Assembly (NCBI GenBank): GCA_003427395.1
Contig: BFEA01000747.1
Coordinates: 489,085-539,833 of the forward strand
Direction of reading: 5' to 3'
From: Chara braunii
Taxonomy: Eukaryota; Streptophyta; Charophyceae; Charales; Characeae
DNA length: 50,749 nucleotides
Shown here piece after piece: positions 18,748 to 29,657 of this stretch (position 1 is its first letter; every line of letters starts with the position of its first letter). The position numbers were made by a program, and so were the translations under genes. Below the pieces are notes generated by a model. The model made no database searches. It saw only the letters and a list, made by a program, of their open reading frames with translations, and was not told the DNA's origin.

Positions 18748-19496
18748 CATTCCATTCCCGTTCAGTTTCTTCTCATAATCTGCCACGATCTGAGGAGCTG
18801 TCTTGACAAGTTCCTCCCTTGAGATCCATCATCTTCCTTCGGATCCGTATGATGCCTGAAATGTACTTTGTATTCCCTCGCAGGTTTGGGAGGTCTTCCC
18901 CTGCCTGGTGGCTTGGGAACAGGTGTGTCCCTGTGATCCAGGATGTCGTCGACGTCCACGTGGCCATCCATGGTTGGGGCCAGCATAGATCTCCGTGATG
19001 GGAACTGTGCTGTCTCAGCGAAAGGTGCAAGCTTGGAGGCGTGAAAAACAGGGTAAATGCGTAAGTGACCAGGGATACGAATGACGTACGAGGGACCATC
19101 CAAATCATTCCCCACAATGTCTAGGACTTCCCAGGGACCGAAATACTGAGGCATTAGTTTCCTAGAGATGCCAAACTCCTGTCCCAACTCACTACCCTTG
19201 ACCCAGACACGTTCCCCTACCTGAAATGTGGACTGTCGGCGACGCTTATTCTCATAAGCAATCATGGCTTCTTGAGATTTCTTGATGTGTTCGACAGTCT
19301 GCTGCAACAGTTTCTCATACTGGACACCAAATTCAATGCTTCCAGGAGTTGCAGCAGTTCGGTTTTCAGGCAGGAGGAAGTCTAGAGCAGATTTGCTTCC
19401 ACCCCAGATGAAGTTGATTAGGACTGACGCCGGTGGTGTTGTGTACAGCGTTGTTATATAGGCTGGCGATGAGAGGTAATTTCTCATCCCAGTCAT
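18748..19496 (-). pseudogene. gypsy pol C-terminus: integrase tail and degenerate chromodomain
   Basis: The open frame 18762-19496 (244 codons) continues the integrase in a different frame from 19366-21363; the switch is a single-base indel near 19400-19410. It includes VEHIKKSQEAMIAYENKRRR, then FQVGERVWVKG, the GPWEVLDIVGND block and YPVFHASKL, typical of the gypsy integrase C-terminal domain. The end, REYKVHFRHHTDPKEDDGSQ then GRNLSRQLL, resembles the chromodomain fold of chromoviruses with the usual Trp of the W-P/E motif lost. The purine-rich stretch GGGAATGGAATG on the minus strand just before the LTR is the probable polypurine tract. Confidence 0.82.
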
Positions 19497-21363
19497 CCTG
19501 GCTGGGCTTGATGTAATGCCTCAGCAGATGCTGCACCACTCGGTTCATCTGTTCAGCCTGCCCATTTGCTTCGGGATGATTCCCAGAAGTCATCTGAAGC
19601 TTGCTGCCCATCTGTTCAGCCGCCGTCTTCCACATCTCGCTTGTGAAGCGTACATCTCTGTCGCTGACGATTGTGTTCGGAAGTCCAAAGTCACGCACCC
19701 AGTTGTCCATGAACAACTTGATGACGTGCTCAGACCTGGCAGTCTCTGGCATGGCGATTAGTCTAGCGTACTTAGTGAACCTATCCACTATGACGAAGAT
19801 GTGCCTCTTGCCATTCTTGCTGGTCATGAGAGTATCCATGAAGTCCATGGAGATACTCTCCCCTGGGCCAGCAGGAATGGGTAGAGGCTTGAGTAACCCA
19901 AGCGGAGCTTGAGTCCGCGGCTTGTCCCGCTGACAGACCTGACATGTCTGTACGTACTTCTTTGCATCGTCAAGCATGTTAGGCCGCCAAAATCGTTGTA
20001 CTAAGTTAGCAATAGTCTTCTTGTAGCCGAAATGTCCCGTTGCGTCATGGCACTCACCTAAAAATAAACTACGCAAATCTTCCCTAGATGGAACAACTAA
20101 TCTCTTAAACCCTGCCTTCTCAAGAAAGAGCAACCCATCCACCATCACAAACTCATCAGTGGTGGCCTTGTCTTTAGCCTGAAGTTTGTTGATGATGTCC
20201 ATTGTGATGGGATCTTCTTTGTAGGCTTCCTCCATAGATCGAGTCACGTCCTCAAATAGGTCAAACTCAGAAATCAGCGCACCCAGGTAATCTGCCCTTC
20301 TAGACAACGCATCTGCAACCTTGTTGTACTCTCCCTTCACATAGTCTAGTTTGAAGTCATACTGATCTATGACTTCAATCCAGCGTTTGAGTGCATCGGA
20401 GAGAACCGGTTGTGTCTTGATCCACTTGAGGGTCTGATGGTCAGTTCTCAAATAGAAAAACCCTCCTAACAGATAGTGCCTCTGGTGGATAAGTGCCTTG
20501 TAGAGAGCGTAGAGTTCCCTCTCGTACATGGACTTTGCCAACTTCTTTGATGGCATCTTTTTGCTCATGTACTCGACCGGTCTCAACTTCTTCCCTTCCT
20601 GCTGAGCCAGCACTGCGCCAATGTCGTATTGGCTTGCGTCAATGGTTACAACAAATGGCCTTTGCGGGTCGGGTACCGTGAGAACCTCATGGTGCGTGAG
20701 AGAATGCTTCAAACGTTTGAAAGCTGCCTCACACTCGTCGGTCCAGTCCCATGGTGTGTCAAGTCGAGTTAGATCAGTCAAGGGAGATGCGATCGTGTTG
20801 TAGTCCTTTACAAAGTTGCGGTAATAACCACACATTCCCAAGAATGATCTGACCTCAGTCACAGACTGGGGTCGTGGCCAGTCCCTAATGCTAGCCACTT
20901 TCGCATGTTCGGGCCTAATCCCATCCATGGTACAAGATTCGCCGAACTCGCATTTCTCTGCGTTTATCTTATACTTGTGTTGTCGGAGGAGTGAAAGTAC
21001 TTTGTTTACATGCTGAGCATGCTCCTCGACAGTTCTACTAAAGATAAGTATATCATCGAGGTACACGACAACGGACTTGTCTAAGTAGTCATGAAAGATC
21101 CTATTCGTGGCGTGCTGGAATGTACCCGGCGCATTGCAAAGGCCAAAGGGCATCACTACAAACTCGTACAGACGGTAACTGGTCTGAAATGCGGTTTTGT
21201 GTTGATCCTCTGGTCTGATGGCAATCTGATGGTAGTCGGATTTTAAGTCCATCTTTGCATAGTACTTACATCCCTGCACCCTATCCAATAGGTCATCGAT
21301 GCGTGGTAGAGGCTCTGCATTCTTAACGATGATGGCATTGAGGCCTCTATAATCAATGCACAT
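19366..21363 (-). pseudogene. gypsy reverse transcriptase, RNase H and integrase
   Basis: A 665-codon open frame. The RT palm has KMDLKSDYHQI (catalytic Asp39) and YLDD (101-104). RNase H has TIDASQYDIGAVLAQ (Asp242), ERELYAL (Glu283), TDHQ (Asp308) and VADALSRR (Asp351). The integrase zinc site is His439, His444, Cys474 and Cys477; the catalytic triad is Asp507 (SMDFMD), Asp568 (SDRDVRF) and Glu604 (GQAEQMN), with 35 residues between the last two. These catalytic residues are intact, so the protein part was under recent selection or is young. Its N-terminal RT start (SPVV.KKGGTLR) is out of frame with the protease frame because of a one-base indel at about 21390-21403, and its C-terminus is lost to another indel near 19405. 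Confidence 0.93.
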
Positions 21364-21365
21364 CC

Positions 21366-22378
21366 TTAGTGTTCCCCCTTTCTTTGGAACAACAGGACTG
21401 GTGAGCCAAAGGGGGAAGTGTTAGGTCGTATCCAACCCTTTTCTGTGAGCTCTTTCAGTTGCTGATGAAGCTCGTCCAACTCGGTAGGAGCCATTCTATA
21501 GATTCTCCCTTTTGGTGTCTTGCTACCTGGGATGATCTCTATGGCATGGACAACCTCCCTGCCTACGACTCCTGAGGGCTCCTCGAACAGATTAGGGTAC
21601 TTAGCGACAATGGTCTCTATCTCTGGGGGTGTTTTAACGGCCTCCCCTTTCGCAGAGACATAGACTAAGGACATTCCTTCCTCTTGGTTCTGTTTATAAT
21701 AATTATAGAAAGTTGATGCGCATAAGCACCCATAGGAGTCTATTAACCTACTGGCTTTGTACTTAGCCAGTCTAACGGTTCTCCCACTAGGCAACTCGTG
21801 CTTCAACACCTTCTTGTCCCAGTCAAACTGGGGCTTGGCAACCTCGAGGTAGTACATGCCCAACAACATGTCAAAGGGCAACTCGTCGCTCACCAAGAAT
21901 GATATCTTATGGTTTATCTCTCCTCCTGGGTAGGAGAAGGTGCAGACTACATCTTTAACGTAGTCCTCTACCATCATGCGCTCTTTGTTGGCCAAAGTAG
22001 ATGCTACCGGTCTACTAAGGCGCCGCACCCGGTCCTTTAGGCACAGTCTGTCAACGCAGTCGCGACTTATGAAGTTTCGCGTGGAGCCAATGTCTACGAA
22101 GGCGTCGCACTTGTGACCACCCACAACAACTTCCGCAACGAAGTGCTCCCCTCTAGGACCTCTACTCAGTGCCACCCAGGACTCACGAGGGTCCCTTGCC
22201 GACCACTCACCTTGAAGGTCCTCTAAGGCTTCACACACATCCAACGTAGAGAGTATAGTTGGGTCCGGATGCTTCTGCGGGGTGACTAAGGAGTCAATAG
22301 CTTCGACCAACTCTTGAAACGGGGAGGGTACATCACCCGCTTCAACGAGAGTAGAAGCAGCTACATCTTCTACCGGCC
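21366..22378 (-). pseudogene. gypsy aspartic protease and RT N-terminus
   Basis: The open frame reads through from within the end of gag in the -1 frame (no stop from about 22400) to 21366. The retropepsin motif is FVDIGSTRNFIS with the catalytic Asp at codon 73 counted from 22310. The usual D-S/T-G is D-I-G here, so activity is doubtful. Further on are YLEVAKPQFDWDKKVL, the linker to RT, then RIYRMAPTELDELHQQLKEL and TEKGWIRPNTSPFGSPV from the RT fingers. It ends at a frameshift before the rest of RT. The -1 relation to gag may be natural programmed frameshifting or decay; I cannot tell. Confidence 0.85.
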
Positions 22379-23596
22379 CTAAGTGTTTCTCGAGTTGGAG
22401 CTCGTAGAGGCCCCAGACTGAGAAGAAGAAAACCCACCCTTAGGGGGGATCTTCTGCGAGACCTTCGGGTTCTTGCATTTAAACTGTGTATGGTCGTACT
22501 CGCCACAGTTAATGCAAGCACCTCGCGACCAACGATCTCGCCACACTTCCTGATCCAAACCTGCTCTAACTGAAGCAGCTATCTTGTTTGGGTTAGCGGC
22601 CTGCCCCTGACTCCTTTGCTGACTGCCCTTGCCGCGGGCTGCAGCCTTAGTCTTAACTGCTGCGGCGAGGTTGCTACCCTCAGCACTGTCCTCACCATCT
22701 AACTCTACACCCTCCACAAGTTCAGAAACGTCATCGATTTCAGTTTGATTCCCTTCGGAATCAACCATCATCAATCGACTACCCTTCTTCTTCCACTCTT
22801 GTGGAGTCTTCTTCTTTCTCCCGTGCGTAGAAGGGGTTTGAGCACTACTCAACGTAGCCTCTAAGTCTAAGGCCTTCTTGCTGAATGTCTCAAAGGCGTG
22901 ATACTCTCTACGAGCTTCACTGGCCAATAAGTTCTTGATGTCTGTGGGAAGATATCTCAAGAACGTGGTCAACAAGACCTGTGGATTGTGCTCCACTCCG
23001 GGGACCACGATCAGGCACTCTACGATTGTGGTGAGTTCTCGCACCGACTTGTACTTTCTAGCATCAAGCTTTAGAAGCCCATCAGTGGCAATCTGTGCCT
23101 GCTGAGGGTTGTGCCATCGAGCCTCCACTAAGTCCATAAAGCTCTCCAAGGTGTGGGTCTGCGCCCAATCACCCATGTTCCTGCCGAAACCCTTTGAAGC
23201 AACCAATCCATTAAGCCAGCGAGTTGGTGAACCCTCTAAGTAGGATGCAGCAGTTATCACTTCCTCTTCTACCAATGCCCTCTTTGCCCTCACCCAGACT
23301 GGAACCGTTCTCAACCACGTGTCGAGAGCCTCATCCTTCTTATCTCCTGAGAAGGTTGGAGGTGGTTTCAGAGGGGTCTTGGGATACCAAGGAAATTGTT
23401 GTCCCGCTGGCGAGACAGGTGGCGACTGTGGTGTAGCACCAGTCGCTGGACCGGAAGATGAAGAAGCAACAGTCTGAGATAAGGCTGCTGCTGATGTACC
23501 ACTTGGTTGTGGTCCGGACTGAGTGGCATAGGGGCTTGTCGTCGCTGAGAATGGTAGCGACGGCAAGACTGCTGGCCTGATTCCTGGTTTGTGCAT
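22379..23596 (-). pseudogene. gypsy gag with CCHC zinc knuckle
   Basis: A 405-codon frame. The Pro/Ser/Gln-rich N-terminal region is followed by a retrotransposon gag domain (FSGDKKDEALDTWLRTVPVW, then AASYLEGSPTRWLNGLV, W..FMDLVEARWHNPQQAQIA), a Lys/Arg-rich basic stretch and a zinc knuckle CINCGEYDHTQFKC (CX2CX4HX4C, about codons 361-374). It packages RNA in virus-like particles in the family. Its N-terminal continuation is in other frames upstream: 23597 to about 23780 reads on as DRSVRLEGREADKAALEGLD and then MHAYMDSKLDTIQDTLDQII in a shifted frame, then 23768-24259 returns to the original frame. Two compensating indels are therefore needed. Confidence 0.9.
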
Positions 23597-23767
23597 GGCA
23601 TTATTATCTGGTCCAAGGTGTCCTGGATTGTATCCAGTTTACTGTCCATGTATGCGTGCATGGACAGGATGCTTGCGTTCAGAATCTTTTCATTGTTGCT
23701 AAGGGTCGAGTCATCTAACCCCTCTAGCGCAGCCTTGTCTGCCTCCCTACCCTCAAGTCTGACACTC

Positions 23768-24259
23768 CTATCTCTCTCTAATCTCTTTCTCTCTTTTAGT
23801 AGCCTGCCTGAGTTCCTCCTCTAGCCTCAAGCGGATCCTCTCGACTTGCTGGAGCTCCATCTGCTCCCTTGTGCGTGGAGGCGGCGAGCTAAATTGCGAG
23901 CCCGCCACCTGACTAGTGCCAGCTCCTGACGTATTGGAGATGGATTGTGAACTGGTCGGCATGCCCAACCCTTGACCAGTGGAGTTTGCAGCAGAAGTTG
24001 CTGTCGAGGTAGCCATAGCTACAGCGCTAGCTGCTGCTGCTGCTAACGCACGTTCAACCGCTGCTGCTGCTGCTAACGCACGTTCAACCGCTGCTGCTGC
24101 TGCTCTCGCAGTCTCTAGATTGCGGGCCCTTGTCTCGGCCCTAAGCCTTCTCTCGTCTCCTGGTAGTAGAACCTGGAACACAACAGGTATCCTAGTGGTA
24201 TCCCGTCGTGTCTGCCTCCTATCGTCAGAACTATCCTCCCCACCGTCTGATTCACTCAT
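23768..24259 (-). pseudogene. gypsy gag N-terminal segment
   Basis: A 163-codon frame starting MSESDGGEDSSDDRRQTRRD, followed by a long Ala/Arg helix with a perfect tandem repeat (AAAAAVERALA twice; bases about 24040-24105) and a Glu/Gln-rich coiled-coil-like end (QMELQQVERIRLRLEEELRQ). It is in the same frame as the zinc-knuckle gag but separated by a stop at 23768 and an intervening shifted stretch. The start codon is a good candidate for the gag initiator, 1.27 kb from the 5' LTR. Confidence 0.75.
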
Positions 24260-25512
24260 AGGCTAGGCAGACACTGTCTGCACTAATGTCTTCTTTGGAG
24301 CCTACTGCAGCATGCGTCTGACCGGATCTAAAAAATAAATAAATAAATAAATGTCCGGCGAGTTACCTAGACTACTATTCAAGCGGCATCAACAGAACCT
24401 ACACAAACTGTACACATTGTCTAGGTCTATCATGATTAGTTCTGCACAGAAGATTCGAGAAGAACTGACTATGGTAGATTACAGTCCTACTCTAGTTTGT
24501 CTGTTAGGTGTCAACAGTCGGTCAACCAACTAATCAAAAATAAAACTTAGACCAATGTGAGCAGATGTATGCACAATGGAAATGGTAGTGACGTTCAATT
24601 GAGTTCACAATTGGAATCCCCTTCCCCTGTATCCAACGTACCTATGAGCATCATCAAGCTGCGGTGTCTAAGGTGTGCAACCACGGCCCACCCTTGTCCC
24701 AAGAAGTATGCTTATGACCAGCCTGCCCTTTATTTACCCTCGCGTGCAACGAGCCTTACGTCCGACTGATCTGGCTGATCAAGAGGCAATTTAAGGACAG
24801 CCCCGAGAGTCCTCAGGAATTCTTTAACGTCGCAATCAGGACTACGATCACAGCCAGTGGACAGTTCAGACCCCTACCAGAAATGTTTATAGACGGTCTG
24901 GGAGCGTCTACGTAGGACTGGTCAGTCCGCACACCCCTTCTATCAGCGCAGCAAAGAGCCTCAATGGACAAAGCAGCATGGCCTGCGTGTACTAATACCC
25001 ATGGGTTGGCATGGTGACCGTGACCCGTGCTTCGACCAGGGCCCTTCAGAGGCACTGCCCTCTCCTGCCAGATGCGCCACTGGGAAGAATGTCGTCTCTC
25101 AAGATAGAGCGCACACGACTCCTCACCAAAGAGAGGACACACAAGTTGGACTCACTTCCTCACGGTAAGAAGAGATTGAGAGGGTAGAGAAGGAATGGGA
25201 ACAACGTACCTGGAGATAGCTGCCGCCAACCACAGATTTCTCACCAATTGGGCCGACGTGCATTTCGATGACCGGTCATTAGCCTCGGTACCACCCACAA
25301 TGCAATGCAGTGCCACCTCAGCCAAAATGCCACGTCAGCATACTATCATCATCATGCATACACCCGCTGTCGCCACAGCCTTCCAGCGGCCGGCCTCTCC
25401 ACCTAGGCCCCGCTAATCAACCAGCGGCAAAGTATCCTCATTGCACATGAAGCATCGTCAGCGCACCAAGTCAGAATGTCGCCGGTGCCAGGCAAGCGGC
25501 GATCACCAACCA
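24260..25512 (-). other. gypsy 5' leader between primer-binding site and gag
   Basis: About 1.25 kb without coding capacity; an (AAAT)n microsatellite lies at about 24330-24351. No inserted element recognised. Confidence 0.6.
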
Positions 25513-25524
25513 GCTCTGATACCA
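25513..25524 (-). other. Primer-binding site for initiator-Met tRNA
   Basis: On the minus strand the sequence TGGTATCAGAGC starts three bases after the 5' LTR end (...CCTTGCA). This is the classical plant retrotransposon PBS complementary to the 3' end of initiator methionine tRNA. It fixes both the LTR boundary and the direction of transcription. Confidence 0.93.
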
Positions 25525-25527
25525 AAT

Positions 25528-26614
25528 TGCAAGGAATATGAGTGTGAGCAATATACATAAAACCAAGTTGCAAAATCACACAGCTGAACAAGTAGTCGTG
25601 TCCCAAGCAGAGAGTACAAATGCACCGAGAAAACCATCCATATAGAGCAATACAATGAAGTAATGAGCCAATGTTCAAGCCCGTAGGCACACCAACACAG
25701 TATCCAAAGTTGCTCTCCTGTCTGGCGCTCGCCGCCCAACTTACACTACCTGACTAGCCTACCTACAGCCGGTTCACACAACAGGATCGCTTCGACTCTC
25801 GAAGACCGATGTACATGACTGCCAACACCATCGCCGACCTCTCTTCATGTACCAGGTACGTATCTCGTCACCCTCAATCAGACCTTGATTACCCCACACA
25901 GCGCCTCCTTCCCTGAAGACCACCTGATCATCCGCTGTACCCCCTGGCGCCCAGCAGCCCAGCTATGGCTGCCTGCGCCCCGCTGCCCTGCAGCGCCCCA
26001 CCTCACCTCTCGCGCCCCGTCAGCGCCCTTGGCAGCAGCGCAGCATCAAGCGAGAGCGCAGCAGCACTTTCGCATTGCCAGCACTGGCCAGAATGCCTGG
26101 CCTGGGCTGTTTCCTTCCTTTTGTGACAGCCTCTGGATGCTGCGTGTGGCCTGGCTGGAAGCTTCCAGTAGCTTCCGGTTGGGTCCCAGACTCTGCGCCC
26201 AGGCCCTAGACTACAGTTGAGGGCCTGGGCCCTTTGCAGTTAGGCACGGCCTGAGTCTCCGGACTTGGGCTGTTTGCTGCATCTGTGCAGGGCTCCCAGG
26301 CAGGTGCGTTGGCACTACTGCTTTTCCAAGGCCGAAGGCCTGCTCCCCAATGTATCGGCCCTTCTTTGTGTCTGTGTGCCCAGGCGCAACTGTCAAGGCC
26401 TGGGCCAACTGTATGATGCAGCAATGTGAGGCTCACGCGTCTTCCCAGCCAACTGGCGTGCTGCGAGAGCCTGAATACCCACATATGGAAATGTCGAATT
26501 TTGCTTTTGACGAATATTCAGGCCCGCCTTCACTTAGGGCGGGCACTTGGCTTGCTGGGGGCCTTAGCCCAGAACAATGTGATGTCTGATGGGGCCCCTT
26601 GAGGGCTTGTTCCA
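25528..26614 (-). repeat. 5' LTR of the gypsy element
   Basis: Plus-strand ends are TGCAAGG...TTGTTCCA. It is homologous to 17666-18747. The right LTR contains a GAGAGCGCAGCATCAAGC-like 18-bp segment absent from the left one and lacks a few bases near 26125. The hairpin segment GCCCGCC-TTCACTTAG-GGCGGGC is at 26522-26544. Confidence 0.93.
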
Positions 26615-27139
26615 GGCCGCTCGGCCTTCCAAGCAACCGGTACCTCCTCCCTTTCGGAGGGAAACATCATTGCAGACTCTGATATTACTCGTACAGGCCC
26701 TAGACCCAGACTGGTTGGACTGGTACCCGCCTAGACCTAACCTACAACTACTGGACCTCTAAAAATGCCACTTTTGTCTTCTTCTGCTCGGCCTCCAGTA
26801 CCCGCACATCTACTTCTTCAAGGTGCGGTACCGGCCTACCCGCTACTCGTGTTTTTTCCCCGCTGCAATCCCTCAATGTCACGACCACAGGTAAGTACCG
26901 GCCCTGAGGGCCCAATGAACGAGCAAGTGCCCTTGCGGGCCACACACACACTCAACCCAACCAGCACTCAGACAGGTACGGCCACACACACTCAAGCCAA
27001 CCAGCACTCAGACAGACATGCAGTCCAGCAAGCGTGCACACACAGACTTAGTAGCAGGCGGGAAACTCAACAAGGCATTCAGTCTATGGGCAGAACTCAT
27101 AAATCAGCCGTGTGTTTCAGTCCATGTTTGGACGGGTCA
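26615..27139 (-). mobile_element. LTR-like repeat X, copy 2 (truncated)
   Basis: Reverse-oriented homologue of 10020-10790. Its minus-strand start TGACCCGTCC is at 27139; its far end is cut by the gypsy 5' LTR at 26614. Relative to copy 1 it lacks the mitochondrial insertion and carries a local duplication of about 38 bp (about 26942-27018, CACACTCAA.CCAACCAGCA twice). It sits on the 3' end of the outer LINE. Confidence 0.8.
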
Positions 27140-27722
27140 TCACAAGTTGGTCTTGGGCCAGGCTTCGCACAGCAAGGCCTTGCAATCCCACAGCCATTGG
27201 ATATGAGTTTCTAGTTGTTCCTAGATTCTATCCCACCATCTCCACAACCACAACGCTCCTGGGCACTGAAGAAAGATGTGCTCGATTGTTTCTGGCCGTT
27301 CCCTGAATGGGAATGCATTTGTGCATCGCCTACACCAGGGCAGGGCTTGCCCTGTTTGCTCCAGGCTCGTTCTATCTATCAGCCAATCGTTTGTTGGTAG
27401 GCAGCGGTGCTCTATCTGCCATTGCAGTGAGACAAAATTTGCTGTTTTTTCCTTGGTCATTCTGAACCACCTTAATTTTCTTATCTTGTCTTTGTTAATC
27501 TGTAGGTGGTTCATCCAGCGTGGCTCCACCCGATCTCGAAGGTTTATTCTCGGCTTGAGGAGCCTATAGGTCGATTTGACCGTTAGGACGTATAATGATC
27601 TAGTGAATTTCCTGCTCTTCCCCAGTGGTGTTGTCCATGTCCATTCTAACGGGTCCAGAGCAAGTTGGTGGACCGGGACTCGGGGGAGGTAGGCAATCCA
27701 TTGCTCTTTTTCTTGGAGCCCC
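27140..27722 (-). pseudogene. Outer LINE (E/A), ORF2 C-terminal part
   Basis: The minus strand reads QEKEQWIAYLPRVPVHQLAL, then LTVKSTYRLLKPRINLRDRV and the C-terminal zinc-binding RT region SLQWQIEHRCLPTNDWLIDR, ALPWCRRCTNAFPFRERPET, IEHIFLQCPGALWLWRWWDR. The first codons align with the ORF2 position where the LINE at 38466-46611 breaks off, so this is best read as its continuation after an 10.7-kb insertion. Stops appear after WWDRI, and the 3' end is removed by repeat X copy 2. Confidence 0.8.
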
Positions 27723-28698
27723 TTTTTTTTATTTTTTTATTTTTATTTTTATAACTCGCCCCCACAAGTGTTAGTGGTGCTGATAAGAGCAGACGCCACT
27801 AACACATGGGGAGAGGCTCCATCTATTGGTGGGGAGCTTCACCTGCTGGAAAGTGGGTCTAGCGTCCCTTATACAAACTGAAATTGAAGTACAACAGAAA
27901 ACGATTGTGGGGTGTTCCTGCCTGCATTGATTACCCTGGGGTCCAGGGGATTACTGGGCAGGACATTAGAAGGAAGGGTGAACCTCTTCACCCTAAACCC
28001 GACGCCAGAAATACTGCTACACCGTGGTTCCTCCCTCCCCCATTCCCACATTCCAGAAATGCATGTCAGCCTTGATTAATGTTGTCTTTTCTTGTCTTTT
28101 CTTGGGCAGCAGCACCTGCTGGAAAACGGGTCCAGCACCCCTTGTACAGAACGAAGTTGGAGGGAATCAGGAAATGCCTGCCAGCATTGAATGCTCTGAA
28201 GTCCTGAGGATTGACCAAGCAGGGGAGTGAGCCTCTTCGCCCTGTTATGGACGCCAAATGCCAACTTTTACATCGTAGATCCTCCCTCCCCCAGCTAACT
28301 TTGCCCCCAGTCGTTTGATACCCGAAATTCATTCTTTGTTGCAGTTCCCCGCTCCTCCTACCTCCCTATCAGGCCTGCGATCCAGGTCAGTCAGCTCCAT
28401 ACCATTTCATGTCCACCACTGCTAGTTGGTGAGGCAGGAAGGGGTCGGGAAAATCCTTGGCTGGTCTCAGTGGGATCTCTTGGCTTACTGTAGTCCAGTC
28501 CTCGAAGCCCATATGGTAGTCTCTTCTGAATTCCCCCTGGCTGCCCTCTTGGGTGGGCTCGCCGCCCCATCTGACCGAGGCGATCCAGCCTCCCTTCTCA
28601 TTTCCCAACCAGTCCCTGGAGAATTGATGAATTGCTTGTGTTATATCCTTTGCAGAGTGAAATAACTCAAGCTGATTTTTAACTTTTTGCCACTATCA
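27723..28698 (-). mobile_element. Middle LINE (C/D), ORF2 end, 3' UTR and A-rich tail
   Basis: On the minus strand, ORF2 resumes at WQKVKNQLELFHSAKDITQA and ends with DFPDPFLPHQLAVVDMKWYG, then a stop at about 28387. The roughly 640-bp 3' UTR has two diverged units of about 300 bp (each with CCAGCAGGTG and GGGGGAGGGAGGA). A terminal hairpin (27768-27805) and an A-rich tail (27723-27751, AAATAAAAATAAAA-like) mark a genuine LINE 3' end. Together with 31086-38466 it makes one element, split by the plus-strand LINE at 28699-31077. Confidence 0.82.
27768..27805 (-). other. 3'-terminal hairpin of the middle LINE
   Basis: Plus-strand arms GTGTTAGTGGTGC (27768-27780) and ACGCCACTAACAC (27793-27805) pair with one or two mismatches across a 12-base loop (TGATAAGAGCAG). 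It lies about 15 bases before the A-rich tail. The plus-strand LINE has the same hairpin with perfect arms (31024-31061). Confidence 0.85.
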
Positions 28699-28703
28699 TA
28701 GCT

Positions 28704-29657
28704 TTGCGAATACAATGGGTGAGGAGAATGCTGTTCACACCGGACTTACCATGGCTCTCTTTTGCCGCAGAAAAGATTGCTAGATTGGCCCCGCAGGCAC
28801 CGCAAAGCGTGCACCCCTGGACTTGGTTGGAAGACCGCTACTGGTCCATACCGCGGCGCTCCCACACCACCACGGGTTCAGGCCGGGATGCAGCAAGAAG
28901 CGACCTGCGGAGGGATGACTTCTGGCCCCGGGTGCTTAAAGCCTGGCGTCAGTTACCGTTGCCAGAGAAACCCTCACCAAATACCTGGGAAGAGGTGATG
29001 CGACAACCCCTCTTCGGCAATAGAAACATTACCGATGGAAATGGGAGGGTATACCGTAGTTCCGACTCCCCTTGNAGCAGCTGGGTAAAAANAGGTATAG
29101 TCAGGATAAAGGACCTATGGGACCCGGAGAATAAAAACTGGAAAACTGTATTACAATTGAGGGCCACCTTGAGGTATTGCCATGATATCGAGAAAAATCT
29201 AGATGAACTGATCTTTGCGGTCCCCCTTGATTGGACCCGCATCTTGNGTAAGGGGCCTNNACTGACACAAGGGGACTGGGTCGTGATCCCGGNGGAGACN
29301 GAGAGTGTGGGCAGTGNGGTGGAGGTACGGGCAGACGAATCCCTGGTTAGCCTCCTCCACAAAGGGAAGGGCAACGTCCTCTCCAAGTACACCCCAGAGG
29401 TGGTGAGGTGGTGTAAGAATGTGGAGGTGTATAAAATCCGCGTGATAAAGTCAAAGGACCTATGGATCGCCTTTCAACCCGAGACGCCTCTGGAAGAACT
29501 CCCCCTCGACCCGGCAGAGTGGCACTGGAGGCCCAAATGTCGACTGCAGGCCACGCAAAGCCAACGATTGTTCAGCCTGACAGTAAAAGCGACATATCGA
29601 CTGCTACGGCCGAAAGTGAATCAGAGGGACGTGGTGAAGGCCCGATGGCAAACCTAG
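28704..29657 (+). pseudogene. Inner LINE ORF2 fragment (RT thumb and connection)
   Basis: A 317-codon frame beginning RIQWVRRMLFTPDLPWLSFA, collinear with AVQWIRRLLFTQHLPWSALA in the middle LINE ORF2 (31436-33016). It runs through LEDRYWSIPRRSH, FWPRVLKAWRQLPLPEKPSP, FGNRNITDGNGRVYRSS and LTVKATYRLLRPKVNQRDVV and stops at TAG 29655-29657, where the middle LINE continues. It is the region between the RT palm and the C-terminal zinc-binding domain of plant L1-type ORF2. Confidence 0.88.

Larger units (their letters stand above)
17666..26614 (-). mobile_element. Ty3/gypsy (chromovirus-like) LTR retrotransposon, defective
   Basis: An 8.9-kb element is complete in layout. In transcription order (right to left) it has the 5' LTR 25528-26614, primer-binding site 25513-25524, leader, gag, protease, reverse transcriptase, RNase H, integrase, a chromodomain-like tail, a purine-rich tract and the 3' LTR 17666-18747. 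The order PR-RT-RH-IN identifies Ty3/gypsy. At least four frameshifts break the coding region, so it cannot be autonomous. LTRs are about 1,085 bp and differ by scattered substitutions and indels (for example an 18-bp insertion in the right LTR near 26041), so the insertion is not recent. No 5-bp target duplication is present (GATAC left, GGCCG right); the right edge abuts repeat X at a shared TTCCA. Confidence 0.92.

Noticed and set aside
23979-24266. Ala-rich plus-strand open frame
   Set aside because: Antisense shadow of the gypsy gag Ala/Arg repeat.
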